DNA of 7,100 nt from an uncultured Acidimicrobiales bacterium (GCA_937942965.1 CALDGN010000158.1:1-7100), one strand, 5' to 3'. Positions 1 to 6,564 are shown, counted from the first letter of the stretch. Notes: a model not told the origin generated them from the letters alone. A program made the numbers and translations.

Positions 1-2
1 CA

Positions 3-428
3 GAGACCATCGCTCGACTCCCCTATCAGGACTTCCACTCGTACGGCATCGAACGGTCGCGGGCCGACAACCTGATTCGAGCAGCCCGAGAAATGCCGAG
101 GATTGAGCCCAAGACCGACCAAGGCTTCGAAGCGCTTGCTCCCCGGTTGCAGTCGATTCGAGGTATCGGACCCTGGACCATGGCCGGCCTTGCGGCGATG
201 ACCTGGGGGTCGAGCGACGCGGTGATCGTCGGCGATGTTGGTCTACCTGGACTGGTGTGCTGGTTCCTCGGACGCGAGGAACGCGGCAACGACGAACGGA
301 TGCTCGAGCTTCTGGAGCCGTACCGGCCGCATCGGTACCGCATCATCCAGCTCGCCTACGCAAGCGGCGTGCGGGTGCCCCGACGGAGCCCGAATCCCTA
401 CGGGACCCAGGACATTCGCCGTCGCTAA
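3..428 (+). CDS. DNA-3-methyladenine glycosylase-like protein (HhH-GPD), 3' part
   Basis: Base-excision-repair glycosylase of the HhH-GPD superfamily, AlkA/DNA-3-methyladenine glycosylase II type, which removes alkylated bases from DNA by cleaving the N-glycosidic bond. The frame is open from the left window edge, so the N-terminal part is missing; about 141 residues remain. The helix-hairpin-helix signature IRGIGPWT lies at nt 156-179. It is followed by DAVIVGDVGL, in which the Asp at nt 234-236 sits where the family's catalytic aspartate is expected. Upstream, in the same frame, YGIERSRADNL fits the helix that precedes the hairpin in this family. There is no C-terminal Cys cluster, which argues against an endonuclease III/MutY type. 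The internal ATG at nt 93 is not the start, because family-like sequence continues before it. The gene converges with the P450 gene, with 9 nt between the stops. I am sure of the superfamily and less sure of the substrate class. Confidence 0.85.
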   Translation, partial: ETIARLPYQDFHSYGIERSRADNLIRAAREMPRIEPKTDQGFEALAPRLQSIRGIGPWTMAGLAAMTWGSSDAVIVGDVGLPGLVCWFLGREERGNDERMLELLEPYRPHRYRIIQLAYASGVRVPRRSPNPYGTQDIRRR

Positions 429-437
429 CCGTGCGAA

Positions 438-1730
438 CTAGGCCGGTGTGAACTCGGCGTCGAGATGCTTCACGCCGTGAATGAAGCTGGCTTCGAGCGC
501 GTCGGCCTCGCCGGTTGCGTGGATGTCCGGTAGTGACGCGAACAGCTCGCGGTACATGACCGTGATCTCACGCCGAGCCAGGTGTGCACCCAGGCAGAAG
601 TGAGGGCCGGGGCCGCCGAAGCCAAGATGGTTGTTGTCGGCGCGTTGAATGTCGAACCGATACGGGTCGACGAACACGTCTTCGTCGCGGTTTGCCGCCA
701 GGTAGTTCATGAGGACCTTCTCGCCCTCGGCGATGGCCACGCCGCCGAGCTCGGTGTCTTCGGTCGCCGTGCGGCGCATGTAGGTCACCGGGCTCGCGAG
801 GCGCACGATTTCTTCGACCGCACCGTTTGCATGACCCTCGAAATCGGACTGCCAGAGATCTCGCTGATCGGGGTTGTCCGTCAGATAGGTCAGGCCCCAG
901 CTGATGGCGTTGCGAGTCGTCTCGTTGCCGGCGACGACCAACAGGATGAAGAACGATGCAATGTCAGCGTCGGTGAGCTTCTCGCCTTCGAGTTCTGCGT
1001 TCACGAGGACGGTGGTCAGGTCGTCGGAATCGCCACCTGCCTTGGACTTCGCAACGTCCTTCATCAGATCGCTGAGCGCACCGCCAGCCATCAAGAGTGC
1101 CGTGAGCATGTCCACGCCCTCGGGCGGATGGAACTCGGGGTCGCTGATGCCGAGGATCGTGTTGGTGTGCTCAAAGACGAAGTCGAGTTCGGAGTGAGGG
1201 ATGCCCATCAGATCGCACACGATCTTGAGCGGCAACCGAGCGGCCACGTCGACTACGAAGTCGACCTTGCCCTTGTCACGGATCTCGTCGACGATGCCCT
1301 TCGCTTGGTCGGTCACGCCTTCTTCGAGCTTGGCGAGCATGCGCGGCGTGAAGCCGGCCGAAACGAGTTTGCGGAGCCGAGCGTGACGCGGGTCGTCCAT
1401 GGCGATCATCGAGCCGAAGAACTCGTTGAACTCGGGTGGCGAGTCGAGCACCGTGATACCCGCCGCAGAACTCCAGAGCCCCGGGTTGCGCGACATCTCC
1501 ATGATGTCGGCGAAGCGTGTCGCTACGTAGGCGCCGCTACCAGCCAGTGCGAGCGTCGGGTTGTCCGGGTCGATCGGGTTCTTCGGCACCTCGGAAAACT
1601 TGGTCAGCGGCTGCGCCCGTAACGCCGCCAGCTTCTCTTCGATCACCGGCTGCGGCTGACTCCAGAAGCCCGACATGATCGGGTTATCAAGATCGTCGAC
1701 ATCGACGGCCGGTGCTTCAGACAAGCTCAT
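438..1730 (-). CDS. cytochrome P450
   Basis: A soluble bacterial cytochrome P450 monooxygenase of 430 residues, a normal length for a class I enzyme fed electrons by a ferredoxin and its reductase; neither partner is encoded here. Visible landmarks are the C-helix HARLR (116-120), the I-helix oxygen-activation motif AGNETT (267-272), the ExxR motif EIVR (307-310) and the heme loop FGGPGPHFCLG with the thiolate ligand Cys379. The heme loop and the following AHLARRE resemble actinobacterial P450s that hydroxylate steroid side chains, terpenoids or fatty acids (CYP125/124/142-like), but the substrate is inferred only. The ATG at 1730 is chosen because it is preceded by a GGGGGA Shine-Dalgarno-like stretch. 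An in-frame extension back to 1907 would run into the VOC gene and adds a low-complexity Arg/Ser-rich sequence unlike any P450. The 64-nt gap upstream is the longest within the minus-strand series, so the gene may be the last of the operon or have its own promoter. Confidence 0.95.
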   Translation of the reverse strand: MSLSEAPAVDVDDLDNPIMSGFWSQPQPVIEEKLAALRAQPLTKFSEVPKNPIDPDNPTLALAGSGAYVATRFADIMEMSRNPGLWSSAAGITVLDSPPEFNEFFGSMIAMDDPRHARLRKLVSAGFTPRMLAKLEEGVTDQAKGIVDEIRDKGKVDFVVDVAARLPLKIVCDLMGIPHSELDFVFEHTNTILGISDPEFHPPEGVDMLTALLMAGGALSDLMKDVAKSKAGGDSDDLTTVLVNAELEGEKLTDADIASFFILLVVAGNETTRNAISWGLTYLTDNPDQRDLWQSDFEGHANGAVEEIVRLASPVTYMRRTATEDTELGGVAIAEGEKVLMNYLAANRDEDVFVDPYRFDIQRADNNHLGFGGPGPHFCLGAHLARREITVMYRELFASLPDIHATGEADALEASFIHGVKHLDAEFTPA

Positions 1731-1733
1731 AGG

Positions 1734-1739
1734 TCCCCC
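1734..1739 (-). promoter_or_regulatory. ribosome binding site of the P450 gene
   Basis: On the minus strand GGGGGA is followed by CCT and then the ATG at 1730. The spacing is short (3-4 nt), but this is the clearest purine-rich ribosome binding site in the window, and it decides the P450 start against the longer open frame. The rest of the 1731-1794 gap shows no convincing -35/-10 pair; a TATGCT hexamer is present without a recognisable -35 partner. Confidence 0.45.
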
Positions 1740-1794
1740 AAGTGGTTGGAGGCGACAGCATAGGCAGCACTGCGGTCTGCCACTGAGCTGGCGG

Positions 1795-2331
1795 CTAAAG
1801 CACCTCGCCGAAGATCTCGGCCTGCTTCGCCCGATAGGTCTCCATCGACATTGCGCCATCGATCGAACCGAACTCGGCTTCGAGCCCCGCGAGGATCTCG
1901 TCGTCACTCAGGCTCGGGTCCCATTTCCCGATAACGGGCTGAGGCACATGCAAGGGCGTGTCGCAGAAGATCTCGATGCCATTGCCTTCGGGGTCTGCGA
2001 AGTACACCGACACGGCGTTGCCATGCGTGACGGGGACGGCGTAGCGAACGTCAGGATGCTCCCCCATCCGAGCGAGCATGTCTTTGACGTCCGCGATCGA
2101 GTCGACTCTGAACGCGTTGTGGTCGACGTTCGCGTCAGCGCTGTCGGTTCGTGAATTCGTCAGCCCGAGCTGGTGATGGTCGGTCGAACTGCCGCTCAAG
2201 AACACGATTTGGTTGTCGGGGCTCAGTTCGCCGCGATCGGCGACCTGCCATCCGAACGCATCGCAGTAGAACTGCGCCATCTTGTCGAGATCTCGGACCT
2301 TGAGCACACAGTGCGACCACCGAACGTTCAT
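1795..2331 (-). CDS. VOC superfamily protein, extradiol-dioxygenase/glyoxalase-like
   Basis: A 178-residue protein of the vicinal oxygen chelate superfamily (glyoxalase, bleomycin-resistance and type I extradiol dioxygenase fold). Two beta-alpha-beta-beta-beta modules are visible. The first begins SHCVLKVRDLDKMAQFYCDAFGW (start split here as SHCVLKVRDL then DKMAQFYCDAFGW). The second holds DHNAFRVDSIADV and ends in YFADPEGNGIEIFCD. His7, His71 and Glu120 fall where the 2-His-1-carboxylate metal triad of extradiol dioxygenases sits, so metal binding is likely. A roughly 50-residue tail after Asp124 with WDPSLSDDEIL goes beyond the minimal fold. The exact reaction (ring cleavage, isomerisation or thiol transfer) cannot be read. 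The ATG at 2331 is chosen because the family's first beta strand follows directly; longer in-frame starts would overlap the sulfatase. Only 4 nt separate it from the sulfatase stop, so translation is probably coupled. Confidence 0.85.
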   Translation of the reverse strand: MNVRWSHCVLKVRDLDKMAQFYCDAFGWQVADRGELSPDNQIVFLSGSSTDHHQLGLTNSRTDSADANVDHNAFRVDSIADVKDMLARMGEHPDVRYAVPVTHGNAVSVYFADPEGNGIEIFCDTPLHVPQPVIGKWDPSLSDDEILAGLEAEFGSIDGAMSMETYRAKQAEIFGEVL

Positions 2332-2335
2332 CGGC

Positions 2336-3901
2336 TCAGTCCACCACACTCGCAACGGGAGCGCCACGTGCGTCATCGGTCGCAGCAAGCAGTGCGTCGA
2401 CGAGTCGCGACTCGGCTCGGCTATGAGCTGCAGGATCGCGATGACCGATCTCGTCTAGTTCATGGACGTCCGCGGTCAGGTCGAACAGCATCGACTCGCC
2501 GCTGCTGAAGCGCGTGTACTTGAGGCCCTCGTCGGAGATCACCGTTCGGATTCGACTCGGCAGGCGAGCGTGGTTGGCGAACGCAGCGCGGATGTCGTCC
2601 TCGACCAACACATGATCGCGAACCGATGCAGTTGCGTCGCTGAGCACGGGAGCCAGCGAGGCGCCCTGGATCCCGTCATGGACGGGCACTTCGCAGAGGT
2701 CCATCAGCGTCGGTCCGAGATCGATGCTGCTCGCGAGCGACGTGCTTCGGTCCGCGGTTTGACGAGGATCAGCAATCACCATCGGCACGCGCATCGTGCC
2801 CGAGAACGGCATGAAGCCCTTCAACATCAAGCCGTGATCACCCATCATGTCGCCGTGGTCCGAGGTAAAGACCACGATGGTGTCCTCGGTCTGTCCAAGC
2901 GCTTCGATCGACGCCATGATCCGCCCGACGCCGTCATCGACAAACTCGATCGTCCCGTAGTTGGCGGCCATGCATTCTTGTAGCAGCGGGCGGTCGGTTG
3001 CTCCGCACGGCGAGACCCACTGCCGCTGCTTCTGCGGGGCCCACCTCTGGAATCGACGCAGGTACTCGGGTGCATGGGTGAGCGGATCATCGAGTGACGC
3101 GGACAGTTCCATGTCAGCCGGGTCGTGTCGGTCGAACCACTGCCCCGGCGGTGTGTACGGGTGATGCGGGTCCGGGAACGATGCCCAGGCGTACCAAGGT
3201 TCCTCTGCCTGAGTAGCGTCCTCGATGAACGCAATCGTGCGCTCAGTGACGAAGTTCGTGCTGTGGAACGCTTCTTCGTAGGGCGGCTCGTACACCTGCC
3301 ACCAGCGGTCACTGCGACGCCGGTACGGCGACTGATCGGACATGGGAACGACCAAGTCTTCGTACCGAGCGCCCTTGTCGAGCGCCCAATGCAGATGGTG
3401 GCCCGTGACCCGAGCGCCGTGGTCGATGGCGAGCTCAACGTGGCCGAACCCGTAGAAGTCATCGGGCCATTCGGGCACGCCGCTGTCGTACTCCTCGAAG
3501 TGCTCCAGGGAATCCCAGCCATCGGGATACCCGTGGTCGACGGTCGGGGCTCGGTCGACCTCGACGACCGAGTTGCGGCTCATGCCATGTTGCAGATGCG
3601 ACTTGCCGATCAGGGCGGTCCGCCAGCCGGCGTTGCGGAACTGACGCACATGCGTGGCCGCTCCGAGTTCAAGGGAACGGTCATTGAAGATCACACCGTG
3701 CGCCGAGGGCATGCGGCCGGTCATGATCGTCGACCGGTTCGGCATGCACACCGGGTTCGAGACCCATGCGTTCTCGAACACCGTGCCCCGAGCGGCAATG
3801 GCATCGAGGTTTGGCGTCCGGACCGTGTCGTTGCCCATGAAGCCGACGTGATCGGCCCGATGCTGGTCGGTGATCACGAACAGAACGTTCGGTTTGCGCA
3901 C
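2336..3901 (-). CDS. type I (formylglycine) sulfatase, alkaline-phosphatase superfamily
   Basis: A 521-residue sulfatase-family hydrolase that probably cleaves a sulfate ester; a phosphonate- or phosphate-ester substrate is possible in this superfamily. It opens with KPNVLFVITDQHRAD, the usual first strand with metal ligand Asp12. The nucleophile loop is CMPNR (Cys52-Arg56) followed by TGR (61-63), in which Cys52 would be converted to formylglycine. Other active-site elements are GKSH (Lys100, His102), DPHHPY (244-249), FTSDHGD with Asp348 and His349, and Lys361 in LKGF. The fourth loop residue is Asn where canonical sulfatases have Ser. No signal peptide is visible, so the enzyme looks cytoplasmic. 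The start is a GTG at 3901: the family sequence begins at once, and the nearby ATG at 3905 is out of frame. It lies 19 nt after larC1 and 4 nt before the VOC gene. No formylglycine-generating enzyme is present in the window. Confidence 0.93.
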   Translation of the reverse strand: MRKPNVLFVITDQHRADHVGFMGNDTVRTPNLDAIAARGTVFENAWVSNPVCMPNRSTIMTGRMPSAHGVIFNDRSLELGAATHVRQFRNAGWRTALIGKSHLQHGMSRNSVVEVDRAPTVDHGYPDGWDSLEHFEEYDSGVPEWPDDFYGFGHVELAIDHGARVTGHHLHWALDKGARYEDLVVPMSDQSPYRRRSDRWWQVYEPPYEEAFHSTNFVTERTIAFIEDATQAEEPWYAWASFPDPHHPYTPPGQWFDRHDPADMELSASLDDPLTHAPEYLRRFQRWAPQKQRQWVSPCGATDRPLLQECMAANYGTIEFVDDGVGRIMASIEALGQTEDTIVVFTSDHGDMMGDHGLMLKGFMPFSGTMRVPMVIADPRQTADRSTSLASSIDLGPTLMDLCEVPVHDGIQGASLAPVLSDATASVRDHVLVEDDIRAAFANHARLPSRIRTVISDEGLKYTRFSSGESMLFDLTADVHELDEIGHRDPAAHSRAESRLVDALLAATDDARGAPVASVVD

Positions 3902-3920
3902 GCATCAATGATGGCTGGAG

Positions 3921-4637
3921 TTAGGCCGCCTCGCCAATGACCATCCGCAATATGTTCGCGACCGCGTCGGTGTCCTTGGTACCGGCCCCCATGCCGATGC
4001 GATCGATCTGCATGGCGGGCATTGGACCCCAGGCATCGGCGATCGTGACCAGCAGCGCAGCGCCCGTCGGTGTTGTGCTCTCGTACGGAGCTGGACCCGC
4101 TTGCACCGGAGCTACTCCCTTGGTCAGCTCAAGCACTGCAGGCACCGGCACCGGCAGCGGACCATGCGCGCCTCGAGCATGGCCCGAACCGAGGCTGAGC
4201 GTCGAGCACACGATGCGATCCAGATCGAGGTGCAGGATCGACGCCGCCGAGCCGACGATGTCGGCAATCGAGTCGAGCGCGCCGACTTCGTGGAAGTGGA
4301 CCTGCTCCAGGGGCATGCGATGCACGGCCGCCTCGGCCTCGCCCAAGCGAGTGAACACGGCTCCGGCGAGCTCAGCAACCGATGCGGGCAGCGCTTCGAA
4401 CATCGTCAGAATCTCGGGTAGGTGGCGCACGGTCCGCGTCTCGGGCACGTCGACGTGCACCTTGAGTGAACCGAGGCTGCCGCGTTGCACCGCTTCCTCG
4501 CGGAGGGTCACACCGATGTCGAGTGCGTCGATCGCCGTCTGGGGAACGTCGATTGGCACCCCTGCCGATACGAGCGCGCCGAGCATCATGTCGCCGCTCG
4601 CTCCCGCCTCGGCGTCGAACCAGCCAATCGTCGTCAT
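3921..4637 (-). CDS. larC1: LarC N-terminal domain (LarC1), nickel insertion for the nickel-pincer cofactor
   Basis: The N-terminal half of LarC (DUF111 family), which with its C-terminal half inserts nickel into the dithiolated pincer nucleotide to finish the NPN cofactor of LarA-family enzymes. It has 238 residues. Family motifs in order are FDAEAGASGDMMLGAL (7-22), VHFHEVGALDSIADIVG (113-129) with the conserved histidines, HGPLPVPVPAVLELTKG (158-174), TTPTGAALL (188-196) and GMGAGTKD (215-222). The protein stops at MVIGEAA, where full-length LarC would continue into the CTP-binding C-terminal domain. The stop is TAA and the sulfatase follows, so no frameshift at this site could add that domain. 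The domain is encoded separately at 6115-6564. The ATG overlaps the larB stop (ATGA), so translation is coupled to larB. No Shine-Dalgarno sequence is seen. Confidence 0.93.
   Translation of the reverse strand: MTTIGWFDAEAGASGDMMLGALVSAGVPIDVPQTAIDALDIGVTLREEAVQRGSLGSLKVHVDVPETRTVRHLPEILTMFEALPASVAELAGAVFTRLGEAEAAVHRMPLEQVHFHEVGALDSIADIVGSAASILHLDLDRIVCSTLSLGSGHARGAHGPLPVPVPAVLELTKGVAPVQAGPAPYESTTPTGAALLVTIADAWGPMPAMQIDRIGMGAGTKDTDAVANILRMVIGEAA
4634..4637 (-). promoter_or_regulatory. ATGA stop-start overlap, larB to larC1
   Basis: The larC1 ATG (4637-4635) shares bases with the larB TGA (4636-4634). No purine-rich ribosome binding site precedes it, so larC1 is probably translated by re-initiation after larB, which would fix the ratio of the two proteins. 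Confidence 0.85.
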
Positions 4638-5278
4638 GTACGCAGCGAAAGCATGCGGACCGCGGCACAGGCGGCCCCGAAACCGTTGTCGATGTTCACC
4701 ACGGTCACCCCTTGGGCGCAGCTCGCCAAGGCGCTGTTGAGCGCCGTCGAGCCTCCTGCGGCGACGCCGTAGCCGACCGACGTTGGCACGGCGATCACGG
4801 GCGCTGCGACGAGGCCACCGAGCACGCTGACCAGCGCTGCGTCCATGCCAGCGACGGCGATCACGATGTCGGCCGCCAGGATGTCGTCGAGCCGTTCCTG
4901 CAAGCGCCAGATTCCAGCAACGCCTACGTCGACAATGCGTTCGGCATGGACGCCAGAGAAGACAAGCGTGCGCTCTGCTTCGGCGGCGACGCGCAGATCG
5001 GAGGTTCCCGCAGCAACGACGGCGACCCGGCCGCCGCGGGCTGGAAGATGGCCGCCAAGGACGGCGGTCTCGGATTCGGCATCGTGCACGAGCGGATCGC
5101 GCAGCTCACCCGGCAGGGCGCCATGGCGCTCCTCCGAGAGGCGAGTGAACAGCGTCGGCCCGCCGTGTTCGATGAGGTCAGCAGCGATCACGCGAAGCTG
5201 CCCGTCGGTCTTCTCTGAGCACAGCACGGCTTCGGGCATGCCCAGCCGTTCGGGGCGCTGATGATCGTGGACGTGCAT
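4634..5278 (-). CDS. larB: LarB, pyridinium-3,5-biscarboxylate mononucleotide synthase
   Basis: The first committed enzyme of nickel-pincer nucleotide synthesis. LarB carboxylates nicotinic acid adenine dinucleotide at C5 of the pyridinium ring and hydrolyses the phosphoanhydride. The 214-residue protein has the PurE/AIR-carboxylase-like fold: VAVVAAGTSDLRVA (85-98), VDVGVAGIWRL (116-126), VIAVAGMDAALVSVLGGL (139-156), VIAVPTSVGYG (161-171), then ASCAQG (185-190) and VVNIDNGFGA (193-202). Cys187 corresponds to the conserved catalytic cysteine known from the Lactobacillus plantarum enzyme. The N-terminal region keeps the family's PEAVLCSEKT segment (15-24) but is shorter than a typical LarB of about 245-250 residues. 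The ATG at 5278 is chosen because it overlaps the larE stop as TAATG; the frame runs back to 5401, but only inside larE and with unrelated sequence. Confidence 0.95.
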   Translation of the reverse strand: MHVHDHQRPERLGMPEAVLCSEKTDGQLRVIAADLIEHGGPTLFTRLSEERHGALPGELRDPLVHDAESETAVLGGHLPARGGRVAVVAAGTSDLRVAAEAERTLVFSGVHAERIVDVGVAGIWRLQERLDDILAADIVIAVAGMDAALVSVLGGLVAAPVIAVPTSVGYGVAAGGSTALNSALASCAQGVTVVNIDNGFGAACAAVRMLSLRT

Positions 5279-5280
5279 TA
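5276..5280 (-). promoter_or_regulatory. TAATG stop-start overlap, larE to larB
   Basis: The larE stop TAA (5280-5278) and the larB ATG (5278-5276) share one base. No separate ribosome binding site is evident, so larB translation is likely coupled to termination of larE. Confidence 0.85.
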
Positions 5281-6090
5281 CGCAACGCCCAAGATGGCTT
5301 GACCAGATCGGTACGGACGAGTGTCCAGGGCAACCGACGTAATGCCTGGCAGCACGGCACGCATCGCCGATGCGACGTCGCTCAGCAAGGCCTCGCCGCA
5401 ACCGTCGCGATCCGACTCGGGCAGTTCGACGAGCACGTCGTCACCACGCATGCGGCAGCGGTTCACAGCAAACCCCGCTTCGGCCAACACGGCCTCGCCC
5501 ATCTCGATCGAGCGCAGTCGTTCCGCGGTTACCCGAGTGCCCGTGTAGAGGCGGCTCGCCAGGCAGGGCGATGCGGGGAGGTCGGCCTCGACCAGTCCCA
5601 GGTCAGCTGCGAGTGATCGAATCCCCGCCTTGCCGATGTCAGCTTCGACATACGGATGGCGGACATCGTGCTCGTCGGCGGCGATGAGACCGGGGCGGTA
5701 CTCGCCGAGGTCGTCGATGTTGGCGCCGCTCAGAATCGTCGCCTCGCCGAGGTCACCAGCAGCGAGGGCAGTGACGGCGTCATACAGGTTCGTCTTGCAG
5801 TAGTAGCAACGATCCGTCGGATTGCTGAGGTAACGCTCATCGTCGAACTCGTTCGACGTGACGAGCTCAAGGTTCCAGCCATTGCGCCGAGCGTGCGCCA
5901 GCACTCGTGCCGTGCCTGCGCTTGGCACTGCGGGCGTGACCGTGTGCGCGATCGTCGTGATCTCGGGAGCGTTCGCATGAGCCACCGTGGCGAGCACCAA
6001 GCTGTCGATGCCCCCGCTGCACGCGACGATGCGAGGACCGATGTCGCTCAGCAGCTCGTCGAGTGCGTTTCGTAGGGTGGACACGGCCAA
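5278..6090 (-). CDS. larE: LarE, sulfur-inserting enzyme of nickel-pincer cofactor synthesis
   Basis: An ATP-dependent sulfur transferase of the PP-loop (N-type ATP pyrophosphatase) family that converts the two carboxylates of the LarB product to thiocarboxylates. It has 270 residues, the family's usual length. The adenylation loop is SGGIDS (25-30). Further landmarks are DRCYYCKTNLY (93-103), ILSGANIDDLGEYRPG (119-134), HPYVEADIGK (145-154) and LPASPCLASRLYTG (171-184). Cys176 sits in the motif that carries the sacrificial cysteine of Lactobacillus plantarum LarE, and Cys95 and Cys98 form an additional CxxC. This three-cysteine set is the one that holds a [4Fe-4S] cluster in the Thermotoga-type enzymes, so sulfur may be supplied catalytically rather than sacrificially. 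The start is TTG at 6090 or GTG at 6084; neither has a clear Shine-Dalgarno sequence, and the choice changes only two residues. It follows larC2 by 24-30 nt and overlaps larB by one base. Confidence 0.95.
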   Translation of the reverse strand: MAVSTLRNALDELLSDIGPRIVACSGGIDSLVLATVAHANAPEITTIAHTVTPAVPSAGTARVLAHARRNGWNLELVTSNEFDDERYLSNPTDRCYYCKTNLYDAVTALAAGDLGEATILSGANIDDLGEYRPGLIAADEHDVRHPYVEADIGKAGIRSLAADLGLVEADLPASPCLASRLYTGTRVTAERLRSIEMGEAVLAEAGFAVNRCRMRGDDVLVELPESDRDGCGEALLSDVASAMRAVLPGITSVALDTRPYRSGQAILGVA

Positions 6091-6114
6091 CAGTGTGGCG
6101 GAGCACGGACCGAG

Positions 6115-6564
6115 TTACTCGGCTTCGAGTTGCGACGCCTCTTCGCTCGCCGCCTGGGCGACGCGCTTGACCGGCCAGCCCAACGCAGCCGCGGCCGAGA
6201 GGACGTCATCCCATTCGACGCTGCGGTTAATGACGGCCCCGCCATCAAACGCAAGCTTGACCCCGATCGGGTGGCCTTCAACCTCGACGGCCGCTTCGGT
6301 CCGATCGAGGACGTGTTTGCGGATCGCCGTCTCGCGAATACCGATCGTCGTCGTCTCCGCGAAGATCACCGCCCGGACGGCGTCGACCGTCGTGGCATCG
6401 CACAGCGCGCTGAGTGTGTGCGCTGGTCGCCCCTTCTTCATCACGATCGGTGTGAGCCAGGCGTCGTGGGCCCCGGCCTGAAGCAGGCGTTCGATGACAT
6501 GTGGCCACAGTCGTGGATCCATGTCGTCGACATTCGTTTCGAGCTGGATCGCATCTTCGATCAC
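6115..6564 (-). CDS. larC2: LarC C-terminal domain (LarC2), free-standing CTP-binding nickel-insertion subunit
   Basis: The C-terminal half of LarC, the CTP-binding domain that works with LarC1 to insert nickel into the pincer nucleotide. With the GTG at 6564 it has 149 residues. Family motifs are LETNVDDMDPR (8-18), TPIVMKKGRPA (38-48) and FAETTTIGIR (68-77), followed by VEGHPIGVKLAF and a C-terminal helix region with ALGWPVKRVAQAA. It starts exactly at the known LarC1/LarC2 domain junction. It is not adjacent to larC1: larE and larB lie between, and it is transcribed first. The GTG start is preferred, with AGGG 12 nt upstream and 34 nt after the oxidoreductase stop. An ATG at 6663 would add 33 residues of poorly conserved sequence overlapping the upstream gene by 65 nt. 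Identity is firm; the exact start is not. Confidence 0.9.
   Translation of the reverse strand: MIEDAIQLETNVDDMDPRLWPHVIERLLQAGAHDAWLTPIVMKKGRPAHTLSALCDATTVDAVRAVIFAETTTIGIRETAIRKHVLDRTEAAVEVEGHPIGVKLAFDGGAVINRSVEWDDVLSAAAALGWPVKRVAQAASEEASQLEAE

Noticed and set aside
455..477. Inverted repeat (CGGCGT / ACGCCG, 11-nt loop) near the end of the P450 gene, considered as a terminator
   Set aside because: It has only a 6-bp stem, lies inside coding sequence, has no T-run on either strand and is explained by codon composition.
582..1622. Long open frame (346 codons) on the plus strand opposite the P450 gene
   Set aside because: It lies fully antisense to a P450 with all diagnostic motifs and shows no recognisable domain; long antisense frames are common in GC-rich DNA.
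1731..1794. Promoter in the gap before the P450 gene
   Set aside because: A TATGCT hexamer is present but without a recognisable -35 element at a suitable distance; not strong enough to annotate.
1731..1907. Possible N-terminal extension of the P450 to 1907
   Set aside because: It overlaps the end of the VOC gene, is Arg/Ser-rich and unlike P450 N-termini; the ATG at 1730 has a ribosome binding site.
3125..3940. Plus-strand open frame of 271 codons opposite the sulfatase
   Set aside because: It is antisense to a well-supported sulfatase and its translation has no family resemblance.
3921..3960. Programmed frameshift site at the larC1 3' end, as in Lactobacillus plantarum larC
   Set aside because: No slippery heptamer is seen, and the DNA downstream encodes a sulfatase rather than LarC2, so a shift could not produce full-length LarC.
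3937..5218. Plus-strand open frames (3937-4740 and 4466-5218) opposite larC1 and larB
   Set aside because: Their low-complexity Arg/Ser/Ala-rich translations are typical shadows of GC-rich coding sequence; the minus strand encodes clear LarC1 and LarB.
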